Positions 1-6,242 of a DNA stretch of 10,718 nucleotides are shown here, piece by piece (positions within the stretch are counted from its first letter, which is position 1; each line of letters starts with the position of its first letter). The translations under genes were made by a program, and so were the position numbers. Below the pieces are notes generated by a model, which saw only the letters and a program-made list of their open reading frames with translations, was not told where the DNA came from and searched no databases. Source of the stretch: DASSKO01 sp035690425. Its GTDB lineage: Bacteria; Actinomycetota; Actinomycetes; Propionibacteriales; Nocardioidaceae. The stretch covers positions 1 to 10,718 of the forward strand of contig DASSKO010000038.1 in assembly GCA_035690425.1 (NCBI GenBank). The letters are read 5' to 3'.

Positions 1-794
1 GCGGCAGCGACCGACTCTGCGGCGTCCTCCGTCGGGATGTGCCTGCCCGGCACCTCCACCAGGTCTGCAGCAGGGATCGACTCGACGTATCGGCGGGCGT
101 ACTCGACCCTCTGGAAACCGTCGTCGCGGCCCCACACCAGCCGCGTCGGAACCGCCTGCTCGACCAGTCCGGGGACCAGGTCGAGAGTGAACCGGGCGTC
201 TGCTGCCGCAGCCATCGCCATCCACGACCGAGCTCGGCGCTCGTCGCGCCATGGCGAGATGTAGTCATCGATCTCCGCGTCGCTCAGCGCTCGCTCGACC
301 GCCTTGTCCATCGAGGCGCGGCGGGCCTCGACAAGGTCGTCGACGGTGGTGTCGGCGCGCACCTGGGGGTCCCCGAAGCGCTCCACGGCCGGCACCGGCC
401 AGGAGTCGAACATCACCGAGTTCATCAAGACCATGCGACCCACCCGCTCACGCGCATGCACCGCGAGGTGCTGGGCACAGCCACCGCCGATGTCATGGGC
501 GGCGAGGTGGAACGAGTCCAGCCCCAGGGCATCGGCGGCCCGCAGCACGGTCTGCGCGAGTGCCGGCACGTCTGCGTGCTCGACATCGAGCTCGCCCCCG
601 CTGCGGCCGAAGCCGGGCAGGTCGAGCGCCAGGCAACGAAACCGGGCACCGAGGGCGGGAAGGACTGGTTGCCAGACTCGGCTCCAGAATGTGCCGTGCA
701 ACAGCAGCAGTGGTTCCCCGTCGACGTCGCCCGAGCTCAGGACCGATAGGCTCGCGCCGTCCACGGCTACGTCCTCGCGGAAGACCGACGCCAT
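1..794 (-). CDS. Alpha/beta hydrolase with Asp nucleophile (C-terminus cut by window edge)
   Basis: The visible 264 codons show an alpha/beta-hydrolase fold enzyme. An oxyanion-hole HG lies at residues 33-34 (LLLLHGTFW), and LDLPGFGRSGG follows at about 58-67. The nucleophile elbow is HDIGGG, with D101 where many relatives have Ser. The acid turn WGRDD gives D224 or D225, and H252 is in GRHIPTEDAAES. An Asp nucleophile is typical of haloalkane or fluoroacetate dehalogenases and epoxide hydrolases, so a hydrolytic dehalogenase or epoxide hydrolase is more likely than an esterase. The substrate cannot be told. The ATG at 794 is preceded by a strong GAGGAGG site (799-805) four bases away, which fixes the start. 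Family length is usually 270-300 residues, so only the C-terminal end is missing. The catalytic His is already present. It is divergent from the acetyltransferase gene. No signal peptide is seen, so it is probably cytosolic. Confidence 0.88.
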   Translation of the reverse strand, partial: MASVFREDVAVDGASLSVLSSGDVDGEPLLLLHGTFWSRVWQPVLPALGARFRCLALDLPGFGRSGGELDVEHADVPALAQTVLRAADALGLDSFHLAAHDIGGGCAQHLAVHARERVGRMVLMNSVMFDSWPVPAVERFGDPQVRADTTVDDLVEARRASMDKAVERALSDAEIDDYISPWRDERRARSWMAMAAAADARFTLDLVPGLVEQAVPTRLVWGRDDGFQRVEYARRYVESIPAADLVEVPGRHIPTEDAAESVAA

Positions 795-891
795 ATCGCC
801 TCCTCGGTAGGGCCGGTGGGTGGATCGCACCAGGGCTTTACCCCGGTGCCGGCCCGGCCAACCACACGTCCAGGCGGGTGCATCGGCCGGC

Positions 892-906
892 TGTATACCG
901 TGTACA
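892..906. promoter_or_regulatory. Operator-like imperfect palindrome in divergent promoter region
   Basis: The bases read TGTATAC-C-GTGTACA. The left half TGTATAC and the reverse complement of the right half, TGTACAC, agree at 6 of 7 positions around a single central base. The right arm overlaps the proposed -10 hexamer of the downstream acetyltransferase gene. That is where a repressor site would block RNA polymerase. Short TGTA/TACA half-sites are common for GntR- and TetR-type dimers, but no regulator gene is visible in the window, so the binding protein is unknown. The site also sits about 100 bases upstream of the divergent hydrolase gene and could serve both. The palindrome is seen directly; its role is inferred. 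Confidence 0.4.
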
Positions 907-908
907 CT
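903..908 (+). promoter_or_regulatory. -10 hexamer TACACT of a leaderless promoter
   Basis: TACACT fits the actinobacterial -10 consensus TANNNT and ends six bases before the ATG at 915. Transcription would therefore begin at or very near the A of the start codon. No Shine-Dalgarno-like sequence lies upstream of that ATG, which supports a leaderless mRNA. The -35 region (about 880-885) has no good TTGACA match, as is common for such promoters. A GTG at 912 could also be used if the transcript starts slightly earlier. Confidence 0.5.
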
Positions 909-914
909 GCTGTG

Positions 915-1514
915 ATGACGATCACACCGGACAAGCGAAGCCTGAGCAATGACATCGTCCAGCTCGACCCGCTGCGGCCGGAGGACTCCGACGAGCTCTT
1001 CGTGGCCTTCGACGACGAGCGCGTGTGGGCCGGTGGCTGGGGAGGCGGGCCGGCGGCGCGCCCCGACCAGTCGGAAGGCATGCGAGCCGTCGTGGACAAG
1101 TTAATTTCCGGCGGTGTCGCCTACGCGGTGCGCGACGCCCGCAGCCGCGACCTGGTCGGCACCGCGAGCCTTCTCGACGTCGACCTCACCAACGAACGCT
1201 GCATGCTCGGCGGGGCAGCCTACTCGCCGACCGTGTGGGGCACCCCGGTCAACGCAGCCACCAACCTCGCGCTGCTGGGCCATGCCTTCGGCGACTGCGA
1301 CTTCGGCCGCGTGGAGCTGCAGACCGACCTGCTCAACACCCGCATGCAGGCGGCGATCGAGAAGATGGGCGCCTCCCGGGAAGGCGTGCTCCGCCGGCAC
1401 AAGCGACGTGCCGACGGCACGTTCCGCGACTCGGTGGTGTTCTCGATCATCGCCGACGAGTGGCCCCAGGTCCGGGAGCGCCTGGACTCCCGGTTGAAGG
1501 CGCCGGTGTCCTGA
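915..1514 (+). CDS. GNAT-family N-acetyltransferase (RimJ/RimL-like)
   Basis: This 199-residue protein matches the acetyltransferase group related to RimJ/RimL, which transfers acetyl from acetyl-CoA to an amine, often a protein N-terminus or a small molecule. It opens with IVQLDPLRPEDSDELF (strand and helix 1). The middle has VGTASLLDVDLTN and the SPTVWGTPVNAATNLALLGHAF segment typical of this group. The conserved end RVELQTDLLNTRMQAAIEKMGASREGVLRRH corresponds to the acetyl-CoA-contacting and helix-4 part of the fold. It closes with a FRDSVVFSIIADEWPQVRERL tail. The reading frame is open further upstream to 816. I chose ATG 915 because homology starts just after it and a -10 element lies six bases before it. 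The acceptor substrate cannot be predicted. It stands alone, 140 bases before the recQ remnant. Confidence 0.88.
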   Translation: MTITPDKRSLSNDIVQLDPLRPEDSDELFVAFDDERVWAGGWGGGPAARPDQSEGMRAVVDKLISGGVAYAVRDARSRDLVGTASLLDVDLTNERCMLGGAAYSPTVWGTPVNAATNLALLGHAFGDCDFGRVELQTDLLNTRMQAAIEKMGASREGVLRRHKRRADGTFRDSVVFSIIADEWPQVRERLDSRLKAPVS

Positions 1515-1654
1515 CAGTCGGCGGATCCGGTGTCCGGCGATGCTTGACCCGCAAGGGCTAGCACGGCCGGCGATGCGGGCATCTGCGCAGGGACGACCTC
1601 GGAGGGTGCCATCACGCACGGACCTGCGGCACAGCCGCCGGGCACCGGACGCTG

Positions 1655-2741
1655 ATGAACACGCACAGAGACGCCGACCGGCTCCGACAGATCGCGCGGG
1701 AACGGTACGGCTGGGACCGGCTGCGACCCGGGCAGCTGGAGGCGATGCAGGCGCTGCTAGCCGACGAGGACGTGCTCGTGGTCCTGCCCTCGGGCTTCGG
1801 CAAGTCGGCGGTCTACCAGGTCGCCGCGCTCGCGCTGGACGGACCAACGGTCGTGGTCTCCCCGCGCATTGCGTTGCACCGCGACCAACTCGCCGGGCTC
1901 GACGCGCCCGAAGCGGTCGCCGTCAACTCGGCGCAAAGCAAGCGGCGAGACCGCCCACGCCCGGGAAGCCGTTGGCGGACGGCGCGGGAAGTTCGTCCTG
2001 CTGGCACCGGAGCAGCTGGCCAAACCTGACGTCCTGGAGAAACTCGCCGACCTCGACCGTCCCAACCTGCGGCAGAAGGTCGTGGAGCGAGCCGCCGCCG
2101 CGGACAAACCCGGGCTGATCTTTGCCGGCACTCGCAAGGACACCGAGTACTACGCGCACGAGCTCGCTGACCGCGGCTTTCGGGCTGCGGCCTACCACGC
2201 CGGGCCGGCGAACGCCCAGTCCTGGCTGCACGACGAGCTGGACCTGCCGGCCAAGACCTCCACCAACGCGACCAACCTGCTCACGCTGGCGGGCGTGGTG
2301 GCTACCACAGAGGACGGCAACCTGGCGTACGCCGACGAGCGGTTGAGCACCGACGATGCCGTCGCTCAGGCGGTCGAGCGGGCGCGCGCCTACCAACGGA
2401 TCACCACCTCACGTGTGGAGATGATGCGCGCGTACGCCGAGACGACCGGTTGCCGCCGCCAGCACCTGCTCGCCTATCTCGGGGAGCTGACGGAGCACCC
2501 CTGCGCTCACTGCGACACCTGCGAAGCCGGCATCGGCGACGATGACCCGCAGGGACAGTCCGACACCGAGCACGAGTTTCCGATGCACGCGCGGGTGCGG
2601 CACCGGGACTGGGGCGCCGGTATCGTAACGCGGCCCGAGCCCGACCGGATCACCGTGCTGTTCGACGCGGTCGGATACAAGACCGTGGCCGTGGAGGCAC
2701 TGCATCAGGAAGGCCTGCTCACCCGACAGAGCAGTGACTGA
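1655..2741 (+). pseudogene. recQ: Decayed RecQ-family DNA helicase: one frameshift and two internal deletions
   Basis: RecQ proteins are ATP-dependent 3'-5' DNA helicases acting in recombination and repair. From ATG 1655 the frame encodes motif 0 (YGWDRLRPGQLEAM), Walker A (LPSGFGKSAVYQ, usually PTGxGKS) and motif Ia (VVVSPRIALHRDQ). After NSAQS (about 1939) the homology continues in another frame from about 1941 (SGETAHAREAV, KFVLLAPEQLAK) to the TGA at 2739-2741, consistent with one extra base. KLADL (about 2040-2055) then runs straight into DRPNL, so the DEAH box and motif III, roughly 100 residues, are missing. After AAYHAGPANAQ (about 2190-2220) the sequence jumps to the LPAK...NLL...AGVV segment, losing motifs V and VI (GMGIDKP, QxxGRAGRDG). 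The zinc-binding part (CRRQHLLAYLGE...CAHCDTC) and an SH3-like tail (VRHRDWGAGIV...VLFDAVGYKTV) remain. The rejoined product would be about 360 residues against well over 500 in relatives. The upstream ribosome site is weak. ATP hydrolysis is not expected. Confidence 0.88.
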
Positions 2742-2760
2742 GCCGAGCAGCGACTGAATC
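2729..2760. repeat. Two tandem 16-bp units across the recQ stop codon
   Basis: The units GAGCAGTGACTGAGCC (2729-2744) and GAGCAGCGACTGAATC (2745-2760) agree at 13 of 16 positions and abut directly. A third, much weaker start (GAGCA) follows at 2761. The first unit contains the TGA of the recQ remnant. Just after, CGAGC-AAGGAA-GCTCG (2760-2775) could form a five-pair hairpin without a U-tract. This is probably a small slippage duplication rather than a working element. Confidence 0.5.
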
Positions 2761-2784
2761 GAGCAAGGAAGCTCGTGGGGCGGT

Positions 2785-2790
2785 TAGCAT
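2785..2790 (+). promoter_or_regulatory. -10 hexamer TAGCAT of a leaderless promoter
   Basis: TAGCAT fits TANNNT and ends exactly six bases before the GTG at 2797, the same geometry as at 903-915. No ribosome-binding sequence lies between the hexamer and the GTG. Transcription would start at or next to the G of GTG, giving a leaderless mRNA. This also supports GTG 2797 as the true start of the DUF2071 gene. Confidence 0.55.
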
Positions 2791-2796
2791 CGCCGC

Positions 2797-3525
2797 GTGC
2801 CGGGTCTGTCAGCCGACGAAGGCGTCACCGTGCCGGTGCTGACCGGCGGATGGCTAAACGTCGCGTTCGTGCACTGGCCGTTTCGTCCGGTCGACGTACA
2901 GGCGTTGCTTCCGGACGCGCTCACCGTGGACACCTACGACGGCTACGCGTGGGTGAGCCTCACACCGTTCGTGATGGCCGACCTCCGGCTGTTCGGCGGC
3001 GCGAGGCTGCCCGGGCTGAGCGCCGTACCAGAGACCAACCTGCGCACCTACGTCCGTGGCCCGGACGGCCGGGACGGGCTGTGGTTCTTCTCGCTGGAAG
3101 CGGCCAGTGCGGCTCTGACCGTCGCCGCGCGCTTCGGTCCGCCCGGTGCGCCGTACCACTGGGGCAGGCTGGGCGTCGACGAGCAGAGCGGCACCACGTC
3201 GTACACGGGACGCCGGTACGGCGGCACGCAGTCCTACACGCTGGTTGTCCGCGCCGGAGCTGCGATCATCCCGTCGGAGCGCGACGTCTGGCTGACGGGC
3301 AGATGGCGGGCCTACACCCACCGCCTCGGCCGCCTTCTGGTCACACCGGTCGAGCATGAGCCGTGGCCGCTGGCGGCAGCAACGGTGGATGTGCTCGAGC
3401 AGAACCTGCTGCGCTCCGCCGGCCTGCCCGAGCCGGTCGCCGAGCCGCTGCTGCACTTCTCCACCGGCGTTGTCCGGGCCCGGATGGGACTCGCCCGCCC
3501 GGTCCGTCAGCGGCCGGCTCGGTGA
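2797..3525 (+). CDS. DUF2071 family protein (YqjF-like)
   Basis: The 242-residue product carries the hallmarks of the DUF2071/YqjF family, whose biochemical role is not established. These include the N-terminal LNVAFVHWPFRPVDVQALLPDALTVDTYDG block and AWVSLTPFVMADLRL. Next comes the PETNLRTYVRGPDGRDGLWFFSLEA segment at about residues 78-103. A C-terminal block with LTGRWRAYTHRLGRLLVTPVEHEPWPL follows at about 167-193. Length is normal for the family. There is no signal peptide or membrane helix. The start is GTG 2797, placed by the -10 hexamer six bases upstream and by the start of homology. It follows the recQ remnant by 55 bases on the same strand but seems to have its own promoter. It ends 29 bases before the convergent ligD-like gene, with no clear terminator between them. 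Confidence 0.85.
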   Translation: MPGLSADEGVTVPVLTGGWLNVAFVHWPFRPVDVQALLPDALTVDTYDGYAWVSLTPFVMADLRLFGGARLPGLSAVPETNLRTYVRGPDGRDGLWFFSLEAASAALTVAARFGPPGAPYHWGRLGVDEQSGTTSYTGRRYGGTQSYTLVVRAGAAIIPSERDVWLTGRWRAYTHRLGRLLVTPVEHEPWPLAAATVDVLEQNLLRSAGLPEPVAEPLLHFSTGVVRARMGLARPVRQRPAR

Positions 3526-3554
3526 CCATGCCGGCGGCCTGGCTGGTGGGTCCG

Positions 3555-5213
3555 CTAGTCGAGCGACGGAAGGGTCTGGTCGGTGTCCAGCACGCTGCGG
3601 AACGGGTCGCCCTGCTCGACCAACCGGTCGAGCACGGTGCGGACGGTGAACGAGTCCGGTCGCAGCGACGGGTCGTCGAGCTCGTCCCACTCGATCGGCG
3701 CCGACACCGGGGCGCCTGCGGCCGCGCGGGGGCTGTACGGCGCGACGAGCGTCTTGTTGATCGCATTTTGGGTGTAGTCGAGCCGGCCGAGCCCGCCGCG
3801 TTCACGCACCTCCCACTTCCAGCTCACCAGCTCCGGCACCACCGCGCCGACGGCGCGGGAGAGCTGCTCGACCCAGCCGCGGGTCTGCTCGAACGTCGGT
3901 CCGCCCGCGATCGGCACCCAGATCTGAATGCCGCGCCTGCCGGTGACCTTCGGCTGTCCCTGCACGCCGAGATGCTCCAGTGCGGTGCGGTGCAGCCGGG
4001 CCAGCACCAGCACGTCGTCCCAGGATGTGGCCGAGCCAGGGTCGATGTCGATGAGGGCGTAGGACGGGCAGTGAGGCCGGACGGTGGGTGAGGTCCAGGC
4101 GTGCCACTCCAGGGCACCGAAGTTGGCTGCCCACACCAGGGCGGCTGCCTCGTCAGGCACGAGGTAGGTGGTGGTCTCGCCGGCGTCGGCCTCGGGGTTG
4201 TCCCAGCTCGGCATCCATGCCGGCGCATGCTTGGGCAGCTGCTTGTGCCAGAAGCCCTTCTGGCCCGCGCCGTTGGGATAGCGATGCATGTTGAGCGCGC
4301 GACCCGCGAGATAGGGCAGCACCGTCGGGGCCACCTGGGCGGTGTAGCGGATGAGCTCGCGCTTGGTCACGGGCTTCTCGCCCGGGCGGGCGGGAAAGAG
4401 CACCTTGTCGAGGTTGGTGAGCCGCAGCCGGCGCCCGAACACCTCCCAGGTGCCGCTGGACCCCAGCCCCTGGAGGGCAGCGAGCTCGTCGGCGCCGGGG
4501 TCGGCCACGGCCGGTCTGGTGGGGACTGATCTGCGCGGGCCTTGTCCGGGCAGGACGATCGACGCCTCTGCGGCCGGCAGGTCGGAGCGCCACAGCCGTT
4601 CGGGGTCGGCCTTGACCTCGTCGTTGGTCCGGCCACTGATCACGGACTTGGGGTGGTCTGCCGGATCCCAGCCCACGACGGCGTGCTCGTCGCGCTTGTG
4701 CAGGAGCAACCACTGCTCCTTGCCGGAGTCGCCACCACCGCGTCGCACCAGCACCAGGCGGCCACGCAGCTTGTGGCCCTCGACCTCGGCGTGCAGCTCG
4801 CCGGCGGCGACGGCAGCGGCCGGGTCATCGGTGCCATACGGATGCCAGCTGCCGCGGTCCCATACGACCACGTCTCCCCCGCCGTACTCCCCGGAGGGGA
4901 TCACGCCCTCGAAGTCGACGTACTCGAGCGGGTGGTCCTCCACATGGATGGCGTTGCGCTTCACCGTGGGGTCGAGGGTCGGGCCCTTGGGGACGGCCCA
5001 GCTCACCAGCACGCCGTCGACCTCGAAACGAAGGTCGTAGTGGAGCCGGCGCGCACGGTGCAGCTGCACCACGAAGCGGCGGGCCCCGTCGCCGGTCCTC
5101 GGCCGCGCGCCGGATGGTTCCGGCGTCCGCGCGAAGTCGCGCTTGCTGCGGTAGGGCGCGAGCTGCTCCGAGGACGTCGAGGTGCTACGGCTCTTGCGCT
5201 TGGCAGCCGCCAT
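3555..5213 (-). CDS. ligD: LigD-type end-joining protein: 3'-phosphoesterase plus polymerase, no ligase domain
   Basis: This 552-residue protein combines two of the three LigD activities used in bacterial non-homologous end joining with Ku. After a basic tail, the 3'-phosphoesterase domain spans about residues 20-200. It has QLH (H52), HYDLR (H58, D60, R62), SWAVPKGPTLDP, H90 in HVEDHPLEY, and FEGVIPSGEYGGGDVVVWDRG. A linker of about 50 residues leads to the archaeo-eukaryotic-primase-like polymerase domain (about 255-550). That domain has GALEWHAW (H371), the metal pair D389/D391 in DIDPG, and D479 in GRLDYTQNAINKTLVAPYS. The nucleotide-binding motif normally close to SGGxGLH is here TGRRGIQIWVP (424-434), with Gln where His is usual. 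No KxDG adenylation motif or ligase domain lies between. The order matches the Pseudomonas type (PE-LIG-POL) with the ligase missing, so a separate ligase gene is likely elsewhere. The ATG at 5213 follows a near-perfect AGGAGGTGA site (5217-5225). Confidence 0.92.
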   Translation of the reverse strand: MAAAKRKSRSTSTSSEQLAPYRSKRDFARTPEPSGARPRTGDGARRFVVQLHRARRLHYDLRFEVDGVLVSWAVPKGPTLDPTVKRNAIHVEDHPLEYVDFEGVIPSGEYGGGDVVVWDRGSWHPYGTDDPAAAVAAGELHAEVEGHKLRGRLVLVRRGGGDSGKEQWLLLHKRDEHAVVGWDPADHPKSVISGRTNDEVKADPERLWRSDLPAAEASIVLPGQGPRRSVPTRPAVADPGADELAALQGLGSSGTWEVFGRRLRLTNLDKVLFPARPGEKPVTKRELIRYTAQVAPTVLPYLAGRALNMHRYPNGAGQKGFWHKQLPKHAPAWMPSWDNPEADAGETTTYLVPDEAAALVWAANFGALEWHAWTSPTVRPHCPSYALIDIDPGSATSWDDVLVLARLHRTALEHLGVQGQPKVTGRRGIQIWVPIAGGPTFEQTRGWVEQLSRAVGAVVPELVSWKWEVRERGGLGRLDYTQNAINKTLVAPYSPRAAAGAPVSAPIEWDELDDPSLRPDSFTVRTVLDRLVEQGDPFRSVLDTDQTLPSLD

Positions 5214-5395
5214 GACTCACCTCCTGTGCTCGACCGCCCGCCCGCTCCCAGGCCGGGCAACGTATGGTCCCCACTGCGGAGGCCGTTCACACTCGACACG
5301 GTTTGGTCCCGGACGCCCGGGGTATCCGCGCCGGGTGACGACACCCCTCGTCGCCAGCCCGGGTTTCGGTCAGCAGCAGCAACAGAAGGAGGCCC
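5214..5395. other. Divergent intergenic region between ligD-like and aldo/keto reductase genes
   Basis: This 182-base stretch must carry the promoters of both flanking genes. At its ends are strong ribosome sites: AGGAGGTGA (5217-5225) for the minus gene and AAGGAGG (5386-5392) for the plus gene. In AACGTATGGT (5259-5268), TACGTT read on the minus strand and TATGGT on the plus strand both fit TANNNT. These could be divergent -10 boxes, but neither has a convincing -35. I see no operator palindrome or RNA gene here. Confidence 0.35.
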
Positions 5396-6241
5396 ATGCC
5401 GGTCACGCAGCGCACTATCGCCCTGGGCTCGGGTGAGTCCGTCTCGGTGCTGGGACAGGGCACCTGGGGGTTCGCCGAGGACGACCGCAAACGGGCCGAC
5501 GAGATCGACGCACTGCGCCACGGGCTCGACCGTGGACTGCAGGTGGTCGATACGGCCGAGATGTACGCCAGCGGCCGCGCGGAGGAGCTGGTCGGCGAAG
5601 CCCTCGGCGACCGTCGTGACGAGGTCTTCCTTGTCAGCAAGGTGTTGCCCCACCACGCCACCCGGCGCGGCACCGTGGCCGCTTGTGAGGACAGCCTGCG
5701 CCGGCTGGGCACCGACCACATCGACCTGTATCTGCTGCACTGGCCAGGCTCCGTCGCCCTGGCCGAGACGTTGGAGGCGTTCGACGACCTGCGCAGCGAC
5801 GGCAAGATCCGGCACTGGGGCGTGAGCAACTTCGATCCCTCCGACTTCGCCGAGCTCGGTGCACTACCGGGCGGTGGCAGCGTCGCCACCAACCAGGTGC
5901 TCTACAACCTCAGCCGTCGCGGCATCGAGTACGACCTGCTCCCCGCCTGCAGAAGCCAAGACGTCCCGGTGATGGCGTACTCGCCGATCGAGCAGGGTCG
6001 GCTCCTCGGCGATCCCGCGCTCGGCGAGGTGGCAGCGCGGCACGACGTCGGCCCGGCGCAGGTGGCGCTGGCCTGGGTGCTGCGTGCCGACGGCGTGCTG
6101 CCCATCCCCCGTGCGAGCAGCCGCGCACACGTCGACGACAACGTCGCCGCGCTCGACCTGCGGCTCACCGACGAAGACCTCGCGGTCCTCGACCGCGCGT
6201 TCCCCCCACCACGGGGACCGCAGCCGCTGGAGATTCTGTAG
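5396..6241 (+). CDS. Aldo/keto reductase family oxidoreductase
   Basis: This 281-residue protein is a cytosolic NAD(P)H-dependent reductase of carbonyl compounds in the aldo/keto reductase superfamily, with a (beta/alpha)8 barrel. The catalytic tetrad is complete: D52 and Y57 in VDTAEMYASG, K82 in LVSKVLP, and H115 in YLLHWPGS. The barrel signature continues with KIRHWGVSNFDPSDF, TNQVLYNLSRRGIEYDLLPACRSQDVPVMAYSPI and the cofactor-binding end LPIPRASSRAHVDDNVAALDLRLTDEDLAVLDRAF. Length is normal and nothing is missing. ATG 5396 has an AAGGAGG site three bases upstream. It resembles the YafB/2,5-diketo-gluconate-reductase type, but the substrate is unknown. It is divergent from the ligD-like gene. 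Its stop codon lies one base from the stop of the convergent amidohydrolase gene. Confidence 0.93.
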   Translation: MPVTQRTIALGSGESVSVLGQGTWGFAEDDRKRADEIDALRHGLDRGLQVVDTAEMYASGRAEELVGEALGDRRDEVFLVSKVLPHHATRRGTVAACEDSLRRLGTDHIDLYLLHWPGSVALAETLEAFDDLRSDGKIRHWGVSNFDPSDFAELGALPGGGSVATNQVLYNLSRRGIEYDLLPACRSQDVPVMAYSPIEQGRLLGDPALGEVAARHDVGPAQVALAWVLRADGVLPIPRASSRAHVDDNVAALDLRLTDEDLAVLDRAFPPPRGPQPLEIL

Positions 6242-6242
6242 C

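Noticed and set aside
1534..1576. Ten-base direct repeat CCGGCGATGC (1534-1543 and 1567-1576) between the acetyltransferase and recQ genes
   Set aside because: It is short, GC-rich and has only two copies. It is not a credible attachment site or operator without more evidence.
1101..1847. Minus-strand open frame of 248 codons across the acetyltransferase end and recQ start
   Set aside because: The product is Arg/Ala/Pro-rich with no motif. It spans two real plus-strand genes and their spacer.
2760..2775. CGAGC-AAGGAA-GCTCG hairpin after recQ as a terminator
   Set aside because: It has a five-pair stem without a following T-run, too weak to call as a terminator.
4542..5825. Long plus-strand open frame of 427 codons opposite the ligD-like gene and overlapping the start of the aldo/keto reductase
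   Set aside because: It is a high-GC shadow. Its sequence is compositionally biased with no recognisable domain, while the opposite strand encodes complete LigD motifs and the other frame a complete reductase.
6202..6217. CCCC-ACCAC-GGGG inverted repeat near the end of the aldo/keto reductase as a possible terminator
   Set aside because: The stem is only four pairs, has no U-tract, and lies inside coding sequence.
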